This document shows positions 42,268 through 51,333 of a stretch of DNA of 64,000 bases, one piece after another. Position 1 is the stretch's first letter. The number at the start of each line of letters is the position of its first letter. The translations under genes were made by a program, and so were the position numbers. This DNA is from Embleya scabrispora DSM 41855 (GTDB lineage Bacteria; Actinomycetota; Actinomycetes; Streptomycetales; Streptomycetaceae). The notes beneath the pieces are model-generated. The model saw only the letters and a list, made by a program, of their open reading frames with translations, had not been told where the DNA came from and ran no database searches. Location: NCBI RefSeq assembly GCF_000372745.1, contig NZ_KB889651.1, positions 62,001-126,000 on the forward strand. The letters run 5' to 3'.

Positions 42268-43578
42268 GTGCAGTCGTTCATCACCCCTGCCCGCATGCCC
42301 AAGAAGACGCGTCTCGCGCTCACCCTCGGCATGGCCGGCGCCATCGTCGCCGCCCCGCTCGTCACCGGTCTCGCCACCGCCAACGCCGCCTCGGTCTCCA
42401 CCTGGGACAAGGTCGCCATGGGCGAGAGCTCGGGCAACTGGCACATCAACACCGGCAACGGTTTCTACGGTGGTCTGCAGTTCACCCAGAGCACCTGGAA
42501 CGAGTTCGGCGGTCAGAAGTACGCCCCGCGTGCCGACCTGGCCACCAAGGACCAGCAGATCGCCATCGCCGAGAAGGTTCTCGCCGTCCAGGGCCCCATC
42601 GCCTGGCCGAACACCTCCGGCCCGGCGGGTCTGACCAAGGGCGGCGCCAAGGCTGCCGTCTCGCCGAGCACCAAGTCGTCCGGCTCGGCCAAGACTTCGG
42701 TCAAGGTCGCCCCCAAGGTCGCCGAGAAGCCGGCCGAGTCCGCGCCGGCGGCCACCCAGGCCCCGAAGGTCGAGGTCGTCCCGGTCGCCGCGAAGCCCGC
42801 GTCGACCACCACCTCGTACTCCGTGGTCAAGGGTGACAGCCTGTCCAAGATCGCCGCCGACAAGGACGTCTCCGGTGGGTGGCACAAGCTGTACTCCGAC
42901 AACCGCGCCGTGATCGGCAGCAACCCGAACCTGATCAAGGTCGGCCAGAAGCTCTCGCTCTCCGGCAAGGCCCGCGCCGCGGCCACGACCACCACCACCA
43001 CGACCGCCGCCAAGGTCGAGGTCGCGCCGAAGGCCGCGCCCAAGACCGAGACCGTGGCCCAGACCAAGCCCACGGCGTCGGTGAAGGTCGCGCCGAAGAC
43101 CACGGTCAAGGAGAAGGCCCCCGTCGCGGCCAAGGTGTCCTCGGCCAAGGCCGGCGGCTCCTCGGCCAACGCGTCCGGCTACGTCGCTCCCGTGAAGGGC
43201 GCGCTGGGCACCGCGTTCGGCACCAGCGGCAAGATGTGGTCCAGCGGCAGCCACACCGGCCAGGACTTCGTGGCCTCCACCGGCACCCCGGTGAAGGCGA
43301 TCACCTCGGGCACCGTGGTCAAGGCCGGCAACGGCGGCGCCTACGGCAACGAGATCGTGATCAAGCACGCGGACGGCAAGTACTCGCAGTACGCGCACCT
43401 GTCCAGCATCGGCGTTCGCGCCGGCGCCACGGTGGGCACCGGTCAGCAGATCGGCCTCTCCGGTGCGACCGGCAACGTGACCGGCCCGCACCTGCACTTC
43501 GAAATCCGCACCACCCCGAACTACGGCAGCGGCATCAACCCGCTCACCTACCTGCGCGCGCACGGCGTCAACATCTGA
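42268..43578 (+). CDS. Resuscitation-promoting factor-like hydrolase, Rpf-LysM-M23
   Basis: This 436-residue secreted cell-wall enzyme has a signal peptide (about 1-42, ending ANAAS). An Rpf lytic-transglycosylase-like domain (about 43-117) follows, with catalytic Glu53 in GESSGNW. A Lys/Ala/Pro-rich linker leads to a LysM peptidoglycan-binding domain (about 183-233), then a second low-complexity linker and an M23 endopeptidase (about 300-436). In the M23 domain His329 and Asp333 (HTGQD) and His408 and His410 (HLH) bind zinc. It can thus cut both glycan and peptide bonds and may act in spore germination. GTG 42268 lies after GGAGAAGG; the ATG at 42295 has no such site. Control by the riboswitch just upstream is expected. 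Confidence 0.95.
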   Translation: MQSFITPARMPKKTRLALTLGMAGAIVAAPLVTGLATANAASVSTWDKVAMGESSGNWHINTGNGFYGGLQFTQSTWNEFGGQKYAPRADLATKDQQIAIAEKVLAVQGPIAWPNTSGPAGLTKGGAKAAVSPSTKSSGSAKTSVKVAPKVAEKPAESAPAATQAPKVEVVPVAAKPASTTTSYSVVKGDSLSKIAADKDVSGGWHKLYSDNRAVIGSNPNLIKVGQKLSLSGKARAAATTTTTTTAAKVEVAPKAAPKTETVAQTKPTASVKVAPKTTVKEKAPVAAKVSSAKAGGSSANASGYVAPVKGALGTAFGTSGKMWSSGSHTGQDFVASTGTPVKAITSGTVVKAGNGGAYGNEIVIKHADGKYSQYAHLSSIGVRAGATVGTGQQIGLSGATGNVTGPHLHFEIRTTPNYGSGINPLTYLRAHGVNI

Positions 43579-43636
43579 TCCGAGCGTCATCAGGCAGTGA
43601 CCGCACGGCGATAGCCACCATGCGGTAGCCGTACCA

Positions 43637-43679
43637 GGGCCGGGCCCGTCGACCACGCGTCGGCGGGCCCGGCCCTTTT
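43637..43679 (+). terminator. Rho-independent terminator of the rpf gene
   Basis: GGGCCGGGCCCG (43637-43648) pairs perfectly over 12 bp with 43664-43675, followed by TTTT (43676-43679). It is the clearest intrinsic terminator in the window and lies 59 bp after the stop codon. Confidence 0.85.
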
Positions 43680-43728
43680 CCGCGTCCCCACCCCTGCGGA
43701 CGCGGAAGTCGCGCGCGGATCGAGTCGG

Positions 43729-44793
43729 TCAGCCGCGTGCCGGATACCGCTTGGGCAGCGGCAGTCCGCGCGCGGTCATCAACTCCCGCAGCCGGTCGGG
43801 GTAGTCGGTGATCAGGCCGTCCGCGCCGTCGTCCATCAGCTTGGCCATGGTCGCCGGGTCGTCGACGGTCCACGGCACGACCTTGATCCCCATCGCATGC
43901 GCCCGGGCCACCATCTCCCGGTTCACGTACGGGCGATAGTTCGGGTCGGTGACCTTGCCGTCCTGCGGGAAGCCGTGCACGGGCGAGAACGTCGTGGCGC
44001 CGAACGAGGCGATCGCGCGCAGCGGGTCGCCGCCGAAGTCGTCGATGTCCAGGCCGCCCAGCCAGGGCGAGGCGCCGGGCTTGCCGACCTGGAGGAAGTC
44101 GTAGTTGGTCAACGCGACCAGCGGCAGGCGCGGTTCGACCTGCCGCATGCGCCTCAGCGCGCCCCAGTCGAAACTTTGGATGGTGACCTGGCGCAACAGC
44201 CCGGCCCGGCGCACCTCGTGGGCCACCGTCTGCACGAACTGCTCGCGCGGCGCCGTCTCCTGCGGCGCGCCCGCCTCGACCTTGGTCTCCACGTTGAGCT
44301 TCACACCGCGCGCGTGCCGGCGGTTGACCAGCTCGAACACCTCGGTGAGCAGCGGCATTCGGGCGCCGGGCGAGGTGGTCTGCTCGGGGAAGCCGGGGAA
44401 CTGCCGCGACCCGCAGTCCAGGGTGCGGATCTGGGCCAGGCTCAGCGTGTCGACGTACTTGCCGACGTAGGGGAACTCCGGGTCGCCGGCCCGCGCCGGT
44501 GAGGTGTCGGCACACTTGCGACCGTCGACTTTGCGGTCGTGGGTGACCACGGCGCGGCCGTCCTCGGTGATCTGCACGTCCAGTTCGAGGGTGGACACCC
44601 CCAGGTCCAGGCCCTTGGCGAAGGACGCGAGCGTGCTCTCCACGGTCAGCCCGAGGCCGCCCCGGTGCGCCTGGAGGTCGAAGGACCCGCGGTGATGGCC
44701 GCCATGGCGGTCCGCCGCGCCGGCCACTCCCGGGGCGGCGACGATGGCGGCCCCGGCCAGGACCGCGGCCGTGACGGTCTTCCATCGGGACAT
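43729..44793 (-). CDS. Secreted glycerophosphodiester phosphodiesterase
   Basis: This 354-residue exported enzyme hydrolyses glycerophosphodiesters to an alcohol and glycerol 3-phosphate. A signal peptide (about 1-27, ending AGAAD) is followed by a His-rich stretch. The GDPD barrel then has LQAHRGG, ESTLASFAKGLDLG and ELDVQITEDGRAVVTHD, which supply the catalytic His pair and the metal-binding Glu and Asp. The end, DGADGLITDYPDRLRELM, is also typical. ATG 44793 follows GGAGACG. It probably recovers glycerol phosphate from lipids or teichoic-acid breakdown. No phosphate-control box was recognised. Confidence 0.95.
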   Translation of the reverse strand: MSRWKTVTAAVLAGAAIVAAPGVAGAADRHGGHHRGSFDLQAHRGGLGLTVESTLASFAKGLDLGVSTLELDVQITEDGRAVVTHDRKVDGRKCADTSPARAGDPEFPYVGKYVDTLSLAQIRTLDCGSRQFPGFPEQTTSPGARMPLLTEVFELVNRRHARGVKLNVETKVEAGAPQETAPREQFVQTVAHEVRRAGLLRQVTIQSFDWGALRRMRQVEPRLPLVALTNYDFLQVGKPGASPWLGGLDIDDFGGDPLRAIASFGATTFSPVHGFPQDGKVTDPNYRPYVNREMVARAHAMGIKVVPWTVDDPATMAKLMDDGADGLITDYPDRLRELMTARGLPLPKRYPARG

Positions 44794-44962
44794 GGGCGTC
44801 TCCTTCTCGCTCCGGTCGACGACGATCGACCGTCGACGCCCACACCCTGGCCCGCGCGAAGTGATGCGCGGGCGGTCGGGTCGTGGCGTTCAGGCGAAGA
44901 CGAGACGAAGAAGCGGCGAAGCAATCCACAGGCGCCCGAACTCGGGTCACCCGTGCGGCCGT

Positions 44963-45445
44963 TCAGCAGCCCGCGGAGGGCAGGTCCTCGGACCAGCCGG
45001 GTCGGTGCGCGGCCAGCAGCCGGCCCGACGCGTCGTGCACGACCTGCCGGTCCTCGGCCGAGACGACGGCGAAGAACGCGTCCTCGGCATCGCCCAGCAG
45101 CCGGGTGCTCTCCGCGACCAACTCGCGCCCCGAGGCGGTGACCTGGATGACGTGCCGGCGCCGGTCGTGCGGGTTGCGCCGACGCTCGGCGAAGCCGCGC
45201 GCCTCCAGCTCGTCGAGCAGGCCGACCAGCACGTTCGGGTCGATCCCGAGCAGCCTGCTGACGTCCTGCTGGGACAACGATTCATAGGCCAGCAGGGTCT
45301 CCAGCACATGCACGTGCTTGGTCTTGACCCCCAGCGTGGCCAGCGTCTGATCGGCGAGCGCCAACAGGAGATCGGCCAGCTTGACCAGCCGGTACCCGGT
45401 CCGTGCTCCCATCGGCGGCCGCCCGGTGCTCGGTCGGTCCGTCAT
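44963..45445 (-). CDS. MarR-family regulator
   Basis: This 160-residue winged-helix regulator has LSQQDVSRLLGIDPNVLVGLLDELEARGFAERRRNPHDRRRHVIQVTASG as its recognition helices and wing (about 55-105), flanked by dimerisation helices. The ATG at 45445 is preferred; a GTG two codons upstream is also possible. It is divergent from the MMPL transporter, and a perfect palindrome lies between the two (45501-45519). The likely model is repression of the transporter and of itself, relieved by a lipophilic or toxic ligand. Confidence 0.92.
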   Translation of the reverse strand: MTDRPSTGRPPMGARTGYRLVKLADLLLALADQTLATLGVKTKHVHVLETLLAYESLSQQDVSRLLGIDPNVLVGLLDELEARGFAERRRNPHDRRRHVIQVTASGRELVAESTRLLGDAEDAFFAVVSAEDRQVVHDASGRLLAAHRPGWSEDLPSAGC

Positions 45446-45500
45446 GTGCACATGTTAGCGGCCCTCGATCATATGTCTTCTGGACGACAGGCTTTACATA

Positions 45501-45519
45501 TCGTATGTTCCACATACGA
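45501..45519. promoter_or_regulatory. MarR operator in the marR-MMPL promoter
   Basis: TCGTATGTTCCACATACGA has perfect 8-bp arms around three bases and lies 28 bp before the MMPL start, in a locally AT-rich stretch. Its size and position fit a MarR dimer site that blocks transcription of the transporter. CATATG-like half-sites also occur nearby at about 45468 and 45496. Confidence 0.7.
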
Positions 45520-45547
45520 ACCATCGACTCTACGGAAGGGTTCGGCG

Positions 45548-47803
45548 ATGTTCGCTGCCCTGGCCCGCCTCACCACGGCCCGACCCCGGCTCCTGTTGCT
45601 CACGGCCCTGCTCCTGCTGATCGGCGCCGGCCTGCTCGGGCGAGGCGTCGGCGATCACCTCCTCGGCGGCGGCGCCGTCGACCCGAACTCGGCCTCCGCC
45701 CGCGCCGCGAGCGCCCTCGACCGCGACTTCCCCGGCAGCCGGCCCAACCTGGTCCTCCTGGTCGGCGCCGACCGCCCTCTGGACGCACCCGAAGTCAGCG
45801 CCCAAGCCGAGGAGTTGACCGCCCGCCTCGCCGCCGAACCCGACGTCGAGGGGGTGTCCTCCCCCTGGTCGGGCGGCGGCGCCACGCTGCGCACCGCCGA
45901 CGGCCGGCACGCACTGGTCCTGGCCCACATCCGGGGCGAGGAGACCGCCGCCTCCGACAGGTTCGAACGCCTGGCCGCGGACTACCGCGGCACCCACGGG
46001 GCCTTGACCGTCGAACTCGGCGGCAGCGTCGCGGTGCGCCACGACATGCAGAAGACCATCTCCGAGGACCTGGTCCGGGCCGAACTGATCGCGTTGCCGA
46101 TCACCCTGCTGATCCTGATCCTGGTCTTCGGCAGCCTGGTCGCCGCACTGCTGCCGCTCGGCGTCGGCATCCTGGCCATGGTCGGCACCAACGCCGTACT
46201 GCGCCTGGTCTCCTCGGCCACCGACGTATCGGTGTTCGCCCAGAACCTGACCACCGTGCTGGGCCTGGGCCTGGCCGTCGACTACGGCTTGTTCGTGGTC
46301 CGCCGCTATCGCGAGGAACTCGCCGCCGGCGCCTCGCCCGCCCGCGCCGTCACGGTGATGCTGAACACCGCCGGGCGCACCGTGGTCTTCTCCGCACTCA
46401 CCCTCGCCGTCTCGCTCGCCGCGATGCTGGTGTTCCCGCAGTACTTCCTGCGCTCGTTCGCCTACGCCGGCATCCCGGTGGTGCTGCTCGCCGCGTTCGG
46501 CGCGCTGGTGATCCTGCCCGCGGCGCTGGTCCTGCTCGGCACACGGGTGGACAAGGGCGACCTGCGCGCGCCGCTGCGCCGACTCGGCCGCCGGCTGCGG
46601 CCCGGCGGCGCGTCCGCGCCGACCGTGGTGCGCGAGAGCCGCTGGTACCGGCTCTCGCAGGCGATCATGCGGCGGGCGCCGATCGTCGCCCTGCTCACCA
46701 CCGGTGTCCTGGTCGCACTCGGACTGCCGTTCCTGGGCGTGCAGTTCGGTACCGCCGACGACCGCCAGCTGCCGAAATCGGCCGAGTCCCGGCAGGTGCA
46801 GCAGGTGATCCGGGACCAGGTGGACGGCCGACCCACCGGGTCGATCGAGATCGTGGTCGGCGCGGCACAGCAGGCCGAGGGCACCGCCGACTACAGCGCC
46901 CGACTCTCCGCGCTGGACGGCGTGGCCCGCGTGGTCGGCCCGGCCGGCACCTTCGAGCACGGCATCCGGAGCGCGCCCGCGGGCCCGGCCGAGGCCGGCC
47001 GCCGCGCCGCCGGCAGCGCGTACATCTCGGTGGTGCCCGCGGTCGAGGACCTCTCCGCCGCCGGCGAGGACCTGGTGCACCAGGTCCGGGCCGTGCCGGC
47101 GCCCGGGCCGGCCCTGGTCGGCGGACAGACCGCCGAGGTGGTCGACGCCAAACATGCGATCGGCAGCCGGCTCTGGCTCGCCGGCGGCCTGATCCTGCTC
47201 ACCACGTTCGTACTGGTCTTCCTGCTCACCGGCAGCGTGGTACTGCCGATCCTGGCGATCGTGTTCGCCGCGCTGAGCCTGACCGCGATGTTCGGCGCCG
47301 TGGTGTGGGTGATCCAGGACGGTCACCTGTCCGGCCTGCTCGACTTCACCCCGACCGGGTCGATCGAGACCGCGCTGCCGGTGTTGATGTTCTGCATCGC
47401 GTTCGGCCTGTCGATGGACTACGGCGTGTTCCTGATCTCCCGGATCAAGGAGGAACACGAGCGCACCGGCGACCACCGGAGCGCGGTCGCCACCGGCCTG
47501 GCCCGCACCGGCGGAATCATCACCGCCGCGGCGTGCGTCCTGGCGGTGGTGATGTTCGCGATCGGCACCTCTCGGGTGACCAACACGCTGATGCTCGGCA
47601 GCGGTCTCGCGCTGGCCGTTCTGGTCGACGCGTTCGTGGTGCGCAGCCTGCTGGCACCGGCCGTCCTGGCCCTGACCGGCAAGGCGACCTGGTGGGCGCC
47701 CGCTCCGCTGCGCCGGCTGCACGAGCGGTTCGGCCTGTCCGAGGGTGGGCCCGTCGAGCCGCCGGCCGCGCCGGAGCCGCGTGTCCCGGTGTCCGCGCGC
47801 TGA
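45548..47803 (+). CDS. MMPL-family membrane transporter
   Basis: This 751-residue RND/MMPL exporter has the usual layout of two repeats. In each, one helix is followed by an extracellular domain and five helices. The conserved segments include LTTVLGLGLAVDYGLFVVRRYREELAAG and ALPVLMFCIAFGLSMDYGVFLISRIKEEHERTGD, whose Asp-Tyr pairs belong to the proton relay. MMPL proteins export lipids or lipophilic compounds in actinomycetes. ATG 45548 follows GGAAGGG. The divergent MarR regulator and its operator suggest drug- or fatty-acid-induced efflux. The length is normal for Streptomyces members. Confidence 0.95.
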   Translation: MFAALARLTTARPRLLLLTALLLLIGAGLLGRGVGDHLLGGGAVDPNSASARAASALDRDFPGSRPNLVLLVGADRPLDAPEVSAQAEELTARLAAEPDVEGVSSPWSGGGATLRTADGRHALVLAHIRGEETAASDRFERLAADYRGTHGALTVELGGSVAVRHDMQKTISEDLVRAELIALPITLLILILVFGSLVAALLPLGVGILAMVGTNAVLRLVSSATDVSVFAQNLTTVLGLGLAVDYGLFVVRRYREELAAGASPARAVTVMLNTAGRTVVFSALTLAVSLAAMLVFPQYFLRSFAYAGIPVVLLAAFGALVILPAALVLLGTRVDKGDLRAPLRRLGRRLRPGGASAPTVVRESRWYRLSQAIMRRAPIVALLTTGVLVALGLPFLGVQFGTADDRQLPKSAESRQVQQVIRDQVDGRPTGSIEIVVGAAQQAEGTADYSARLSALDGVARVVGPAGTFEHGIRSAPAGPAEAGRRAAGSAYISVVPAVEDLSAAGEDLVHQVRAVPAPGPALVGGQTAEVVDAKHAIGSRLWLAGGLILLTTFVLVFLLTGSVVLPILAIVFAALSLTAMFGAVVWVIQDGHLSGLLDFTPTGSIETALPVLMFCIAFGLSMDYGVFLISRIKEEHERTGDHRSAVATGLARTGGIITAAACVLAVVMFAIGTSRVTNTLMLGSGLALAVLVDAFVVRSLLAPAVLALTGKATWWAPAPLRRLHERFGLSEGGPVEPPAAPEPRVPVSAR

Positions 47804-47910
47804 ACCGGCCGGGCGCCGGGCGGGCCGATTTCGGCTCGCCCGGCGCCCGGCTCCCGACCGCGGCTTGAGAACACCCCATCAAGCCCGGCCGGTGTCCGAT
47901 GTCAACCGCT

Positions 47911-49377
47911 TCACCGGCGGTACAGCACCGCCTCCGGCGCCGCCGCGCTCAGCGTGACCGGCTTCGGGCGGACCGGCACTGCCCGCCCGGGCCGATCGTC
48001 CCGGCCCAGCACAAACGCCCGGTTGACCCCGTTCACCGTGATCGTGGAACCCGGGTCGACCCCGGCCACCGTACGGATCGCGACCACCTCGACGATGTCC
48101 GACGCCCGCGTCCCGTGCGGGAGCCGGACCGTGGTCGCCGCCGGGTCGTCGCGCTGCAACGACCAGTCCACTCGGCCGCGATCCGAGCGGTAGAGCGTCG
48201 GGTCGCCCTTGATCCGCACGCCGATCGCGACGCCGTTCCAGCCGGCCGCGCCGGGCGGCGGGGCCGAGGTGGTCTTGCGGATCACCGCGTACAGGTAGTC
48301 CTGCGGGTCGGCGATCAGCGTGGTGGTGTCGGCCGGCGGGTCGGCCACGACCCGGCCCTCGCGCCGTACCTCGGCGGTCATCACCGGGTACACCCACGGG
48401 TGGCGGTCCACCATCTCCTCGCGCGCGGTCTTCTTCGGGTCGACCAGCCGCTCGACCGCCGCCGGCGCGAACCGCATCGGGTTGTCCACGACGTCGCACA
48501 GGTTGTTGTTCAGCGTGCAGGTCTGCAGCAGCGGGTGGCCGTCCTCGTAGCGCCCGGCGAACAACTTCGTGCCGTGGTCGGGCGACTGGAAGTAGGCCGT
48601 GCCCGGCACCGCCTTGCCGCGACCGTCCACCTCGACACGGTAGGCCCATTCGATGTCGGTGGTGCGGCCCCAGCGGGCCATCAGCGCCGGCGTCGAGGTG
48701 CCGCCGTCCTCGTTGGTCCACACGATCGTGTAGGTCAGCACCCGGTGACCGGCGGTCGGCGCCGGGGCTTCCTGGTACCAGGCCAGCACCGGGGTGTCCG
48801 AGATCGCGTTCTGGAACGGGCCGGTCGCGCCGCCGGGCACGCCCGGGATGCTCCGCCCGTACAGCACCGGCGCGTTCGCGGCCGCGGCGTGCTCGCGGTC
48901 CGCGGTGCCGACGGTCTCGGTGCGCAGCCGCGAGACCCGCACCACCGACCCGGCCGGCGAGGACCGGTCCGCCGCGTAGCCCAGGCTCAGCTCGTGCCGA
49001 CCCTTGCGCAGCGTGCCGAGCGCGAAGGCGCGCTCGGTGGGCGTGGCCCCGAAGACCACCACGTCGCCGGCGGGCCGCCCGTCGACGAGCAGTCGCAGCA
49101 CCGCCGACTCCCTGCCCGGGGTGCCCCAGTCGATGCCCGGCGCGGCGACCGTGAGCGTCACCAGGGCCTCGCCGTCGCGCCCGGTCCGGAACGGGACCAC
49201 CACCGGGCGGCCGTCGCGGTGCACCCCGAAGGTGCCGTGCGAGCCCGCCGATCGGTCCGACTCGGCGGCGTGCGCGGCCGGGACGGGTCCGGTCAGCGCG
49301 GCCGCGCAGGCGAGTGCGGCGCCGGCGATCACGGATCGGCGCAGACCATGGGTGGCAGAGCGAGCGAACACGAGCAT
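47911..49377 (-). CDS. Hypothetical secreted protein, 488 aa
   Basis: I do not recognise a named family. A signal peptide is clear (about 5-37; VIAGAALACAAALTG to AHAAE). The mature protein looks beta-rich, with segments such as VTLTVAAPGIDWGTPGRESAVLRLLVDG and VWTNEDGGTSTPALMARWGRTTDIEW, and one pair of Cys (CTLNNNLCD) that could form a disulfide. The ATG at 49377 is the best start; a frame extension to 49440 lacks a signal-peptide start. The gene converges on the MMPL gene. The pattern suggests an extracellular carbohydrate- or protein-binding role, but this is a guess. Confidence 0.75.
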   Translation of the reverse strand: MLVFARSATHGLRRSVIAGAALACAAALTGPVPAAHAAESDRSAGSHGTFGVHRDGRPVVVPFRTGRDGEALVTLTVAAPGIDWGTPGRESAVLRLLVDGRPAGDVVVFGATPTERAFALGTLRKGRHELSLGYAADRSSPAGSVVRVSRLRTETVGTADREHAAAANAPVLYGRSIPGVPGGATGPFQNAISDTPVLAWYQEAPAPTAGHRVLTYTIVWTNEDGGTSTPALMARWGRTTDIEWAYRVEVDGRGKAVPGTAYFQSPDHGTKLFAGRYEDGHPLLQTCTLNNNLCDVVDNPMRFAPAAVERLVDPKKTAREEMVDRHPWVYPVMTAEVRREGRVVADPPADTTTLIADPQDYLYAVIRKTTSAPPPGAAGWNGVAIGVRIKGDPTLYRSDRGRVDWSLQRDDPAATTVRLPHGTRASDIVEVVAIRTVAGVDPGSTITVNGVNRAFVLGRDDRPGRAVPVRPKPVTLSAAAPEAVLYRR

Positions 49378-49579
49378 CCCCCGAAGAGCGTCGGCGAGCC
49401 TGACCCGCCCACCGTGGCCGGCCGAAGGCGCGCGGGCCAACCCCTACGCGGGCGAATTCCCCCAACCGTCATCGCCGGGTCCCTGTCCCGACACGCCCCG
49501 GCCACGAAATCGGCGCGGCGGCGCGCCCGATGACCGATTCGTTCAAGACCGGGCGTGCTCGGCCGGCTAGCGTCGAGGG

Positions 49580-50536
49580 ATGACGTGGATCACGAAGGAC
49601 ATGGTCGAGCGGGCCGAGCGTTTCCTGTGGACGTCCGGCCGGGTGTTGGAACAGCGCCGTTTCGCATACCTGTTCGGGGCGAAGGGTGCGGAAGCTTCCG
49701 GGCCGCCCGGGGACGAGCGGGCCGGCGTGCTGGACGCGCTGCACGCGTACCGCACCCCGGACGGAGGCTACGCCTACGGTCTGGAGCCGGACGTGCGGGG
49801 GCCGATCCCGCAACCGGCCACGCTGCGTACCGCGATGCCGATTTTGGTGGAGACCGACGCGTTGCGCGGCGCCGAGGCGGCTCGGCTGTGCGACTGGCTG
49901 GCGAGCGCGGCGACCGAGGCGGGCGGCGTGCCGCCGGCCTTCGCGAGTCTGCGCGAGTACCCGCATCCGCCGTGGCTGGTGGTCCCGGACGCGCCGGTCG
50001 CGGGCCTGATTCCGACCGGCTGGATCGTCGGACCGCTGCTGCGCGCCGGGGTCGAGCATCCGTGGCTGACGCGGGCGACCGAGTTCTGCCGGAGCGCCGT
50101 CGAGGCACTGGGCAGCACGCACCCGTACGAGGTGGAGGCGGCCGTGACCTTCCTCGACGCTCTGCCGGATCGGGCCTGGGCCCGGCGTCGGGCCGAGCGG
50201 CTGGGCGAACTGGTCCGGGAGCAGCGGCTCGTGCTGCTCAACCCGGCGCACCCGGAACAGGCCCGACTCGCGCCCGGCTACGCGGTCGGCGAGTACCACC
50301 TGCCGCACGATTTCGCACCGCATCCGGACAGCGTGGCCCGGAGCTGGTTCACCGACGCCGAACTGCGGCTCGGTCTGCGCGCCTTGGCCGACGCCCAGCA
50401 GGAGGACGGCGGTTGGCCACTGCGCTGGGCCGAATGGTCGCCCACCGTGCGAGCGGAGGCCCGCCCGGGCATCACCGTCGAGGCGCTGAGCACCCTGCGG
50501 GCGTACGCGCGGGCGGTGCCGCCGACGGCCGGCTGA
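49580..50536 (+). CDS. Hypothetical protein with terpenoid-cyclase-like toroid motifs
   Basis: This 318-residue cytosolic protein resembles prenyltransferase/squalene-oxidase repeat proteins. The segments HAYRTPDGGYAYGLEPDVRGP and DAQQEDGGWPLRWAEWSP look like the Gly-rich turns of an alpha/alpha toroid. No DxDD or DDxxD motif is present, so terpene cyclase activity is not supported. There is no Cys zinc site as in protein prenyltransferases. ATG 49580 lies right after GAGGG. It may be a non-catalytic member of the fold; neighbours do not help. Confidence 0.75.
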   Translation: MTWITKDMVERAERFLWTSGRVLEQRRFAYLFGAKGAEASGPPGDERAGVLDALHAYRTPDGGYAYGLEPDVRGPIPQPATLRTAMPILVETDALRGAEAARLCDWLASAATEAGGVPPAFASLREYPHPPWLVVPDAPVAGLIPTGWIVGPLLRAGVEHPWLTRATEFCRSAVEALGSTHPYEVEAAVTFLDALPDRAWARRRAERLGELVREQRLVLLNPAHPEQARLAPGYAVGEYHLPHDFAPHPDSVARSWFTDAELRLGLRALADAQQEDGGWPLRWAEWSPTVRAEARPGITVEALSTLRAYARAVPPTAG

Positions 50537-50582
50537 GTGGGTGCCCGCCGCGCCGGCGGTCACGGTCGAGGCGCGCCGGCGG

Positions 50583-51248
50583 TCAGCGGATCGTGGTGTG
50601 CGCGCCGTCGATCACCAGCACCTGTCCGTCGCGCAGCGTGCGATGCGGCACGCCTCGGGTGCGGTAGTCGGCCGCGACGGCGGCGAGCAGTTGCGTCTCG
50701 GGATGGCCGGGTGAGTCGATGTGTGGCACGAAGGCGTGGTCGAGGACGGCCGGTCCGTCCCAGCGGGCGGGTTCGCCGTACAGCGCCGGCAGCGCGTCCG
50801 CGTCGTCGCACCCCTCCAGCCCGCGCAGGCTCGGGGCGAGCACGCACGCCCCGGCGCTGTATCCGGCGTACACGAGCGCGTCCCGGCGCAGCAGTTCGAC
50901 GAGTACGCCGTCCGCGCCACTGCGGGCGAGCGCGTGGCGCAGTAGGAACACGTTGCCGCCGCGCAGCCGGACCGCGGGGAATTCGCCGAGCGCGGCGGCG
51001 ACTTCGGCGCGCGGGCGGTCGAAGAAGGCGCGCAGGTCGAGCTCGGTCGGCCGTAGTCCCAAGGCGCCCGGGGCGGCGAGTTCCAAGTCGACCCCGGCCG
51101 TGCGTTCGACGCTCGATCGATCGTCCGTCGCGTTGGCGATCACCGCGATCGCGGCCCCGGCGGCGTGGTCGAGGGCGGGCCGGCCGAGCAACGCGGGGAG
51201 CTGCTAGGGGCGGTCCCCGATCCGGAACGAGGAAAGATACAGACGCAT
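50583..51248 (-). pseudogene. Peptidase E (S51) gene interrupted by an in-frame TAG
   Basis: From ATG 51248 the frame reads MRLYLSSFRIGDRP, the conserved first strand of peptidase E, then a TAG at 51206-51204 (codon 15). It resumes in the same frame with QLPALLGRPALDHAAGAAIAVIANATDD and the rest of an intact S51 peptidase, including the nucleophile Ser in GYSAGA (about 131) and HIDSPGHPE. Family members cleave Asp-X dipeptides. A TTG at 51191 could start a shortened protein, but it would lack the first strand and has no ribosome-binding site. A nonsense mutation, a sequencing error or stop-codon read-through are the options. Confidence 0.8.
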
Positions 51249-51333
51249 CGTCGGACCCTGATGCCGCGACACGTTCTCCACCCCGGCGTGCACAGCTCGC
51301 ATCCGGTCAATCACAGCGCGTAAGGTCGCCAGG

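Noticed and set aside
42650-43170. VKVAPK/AAK-rich repeats in the rpf gene as a DNA repeat element
   Set aside because: They are flexible wall-spanning linkers between Rpf, LysM and M23 domains, normal for this kind of protein.
45530-47722. 730-codon frame opposite the MMPL transporter
   Set aside because: Shadow frame rich in Gln, His and Glu; no start signal and no domain.
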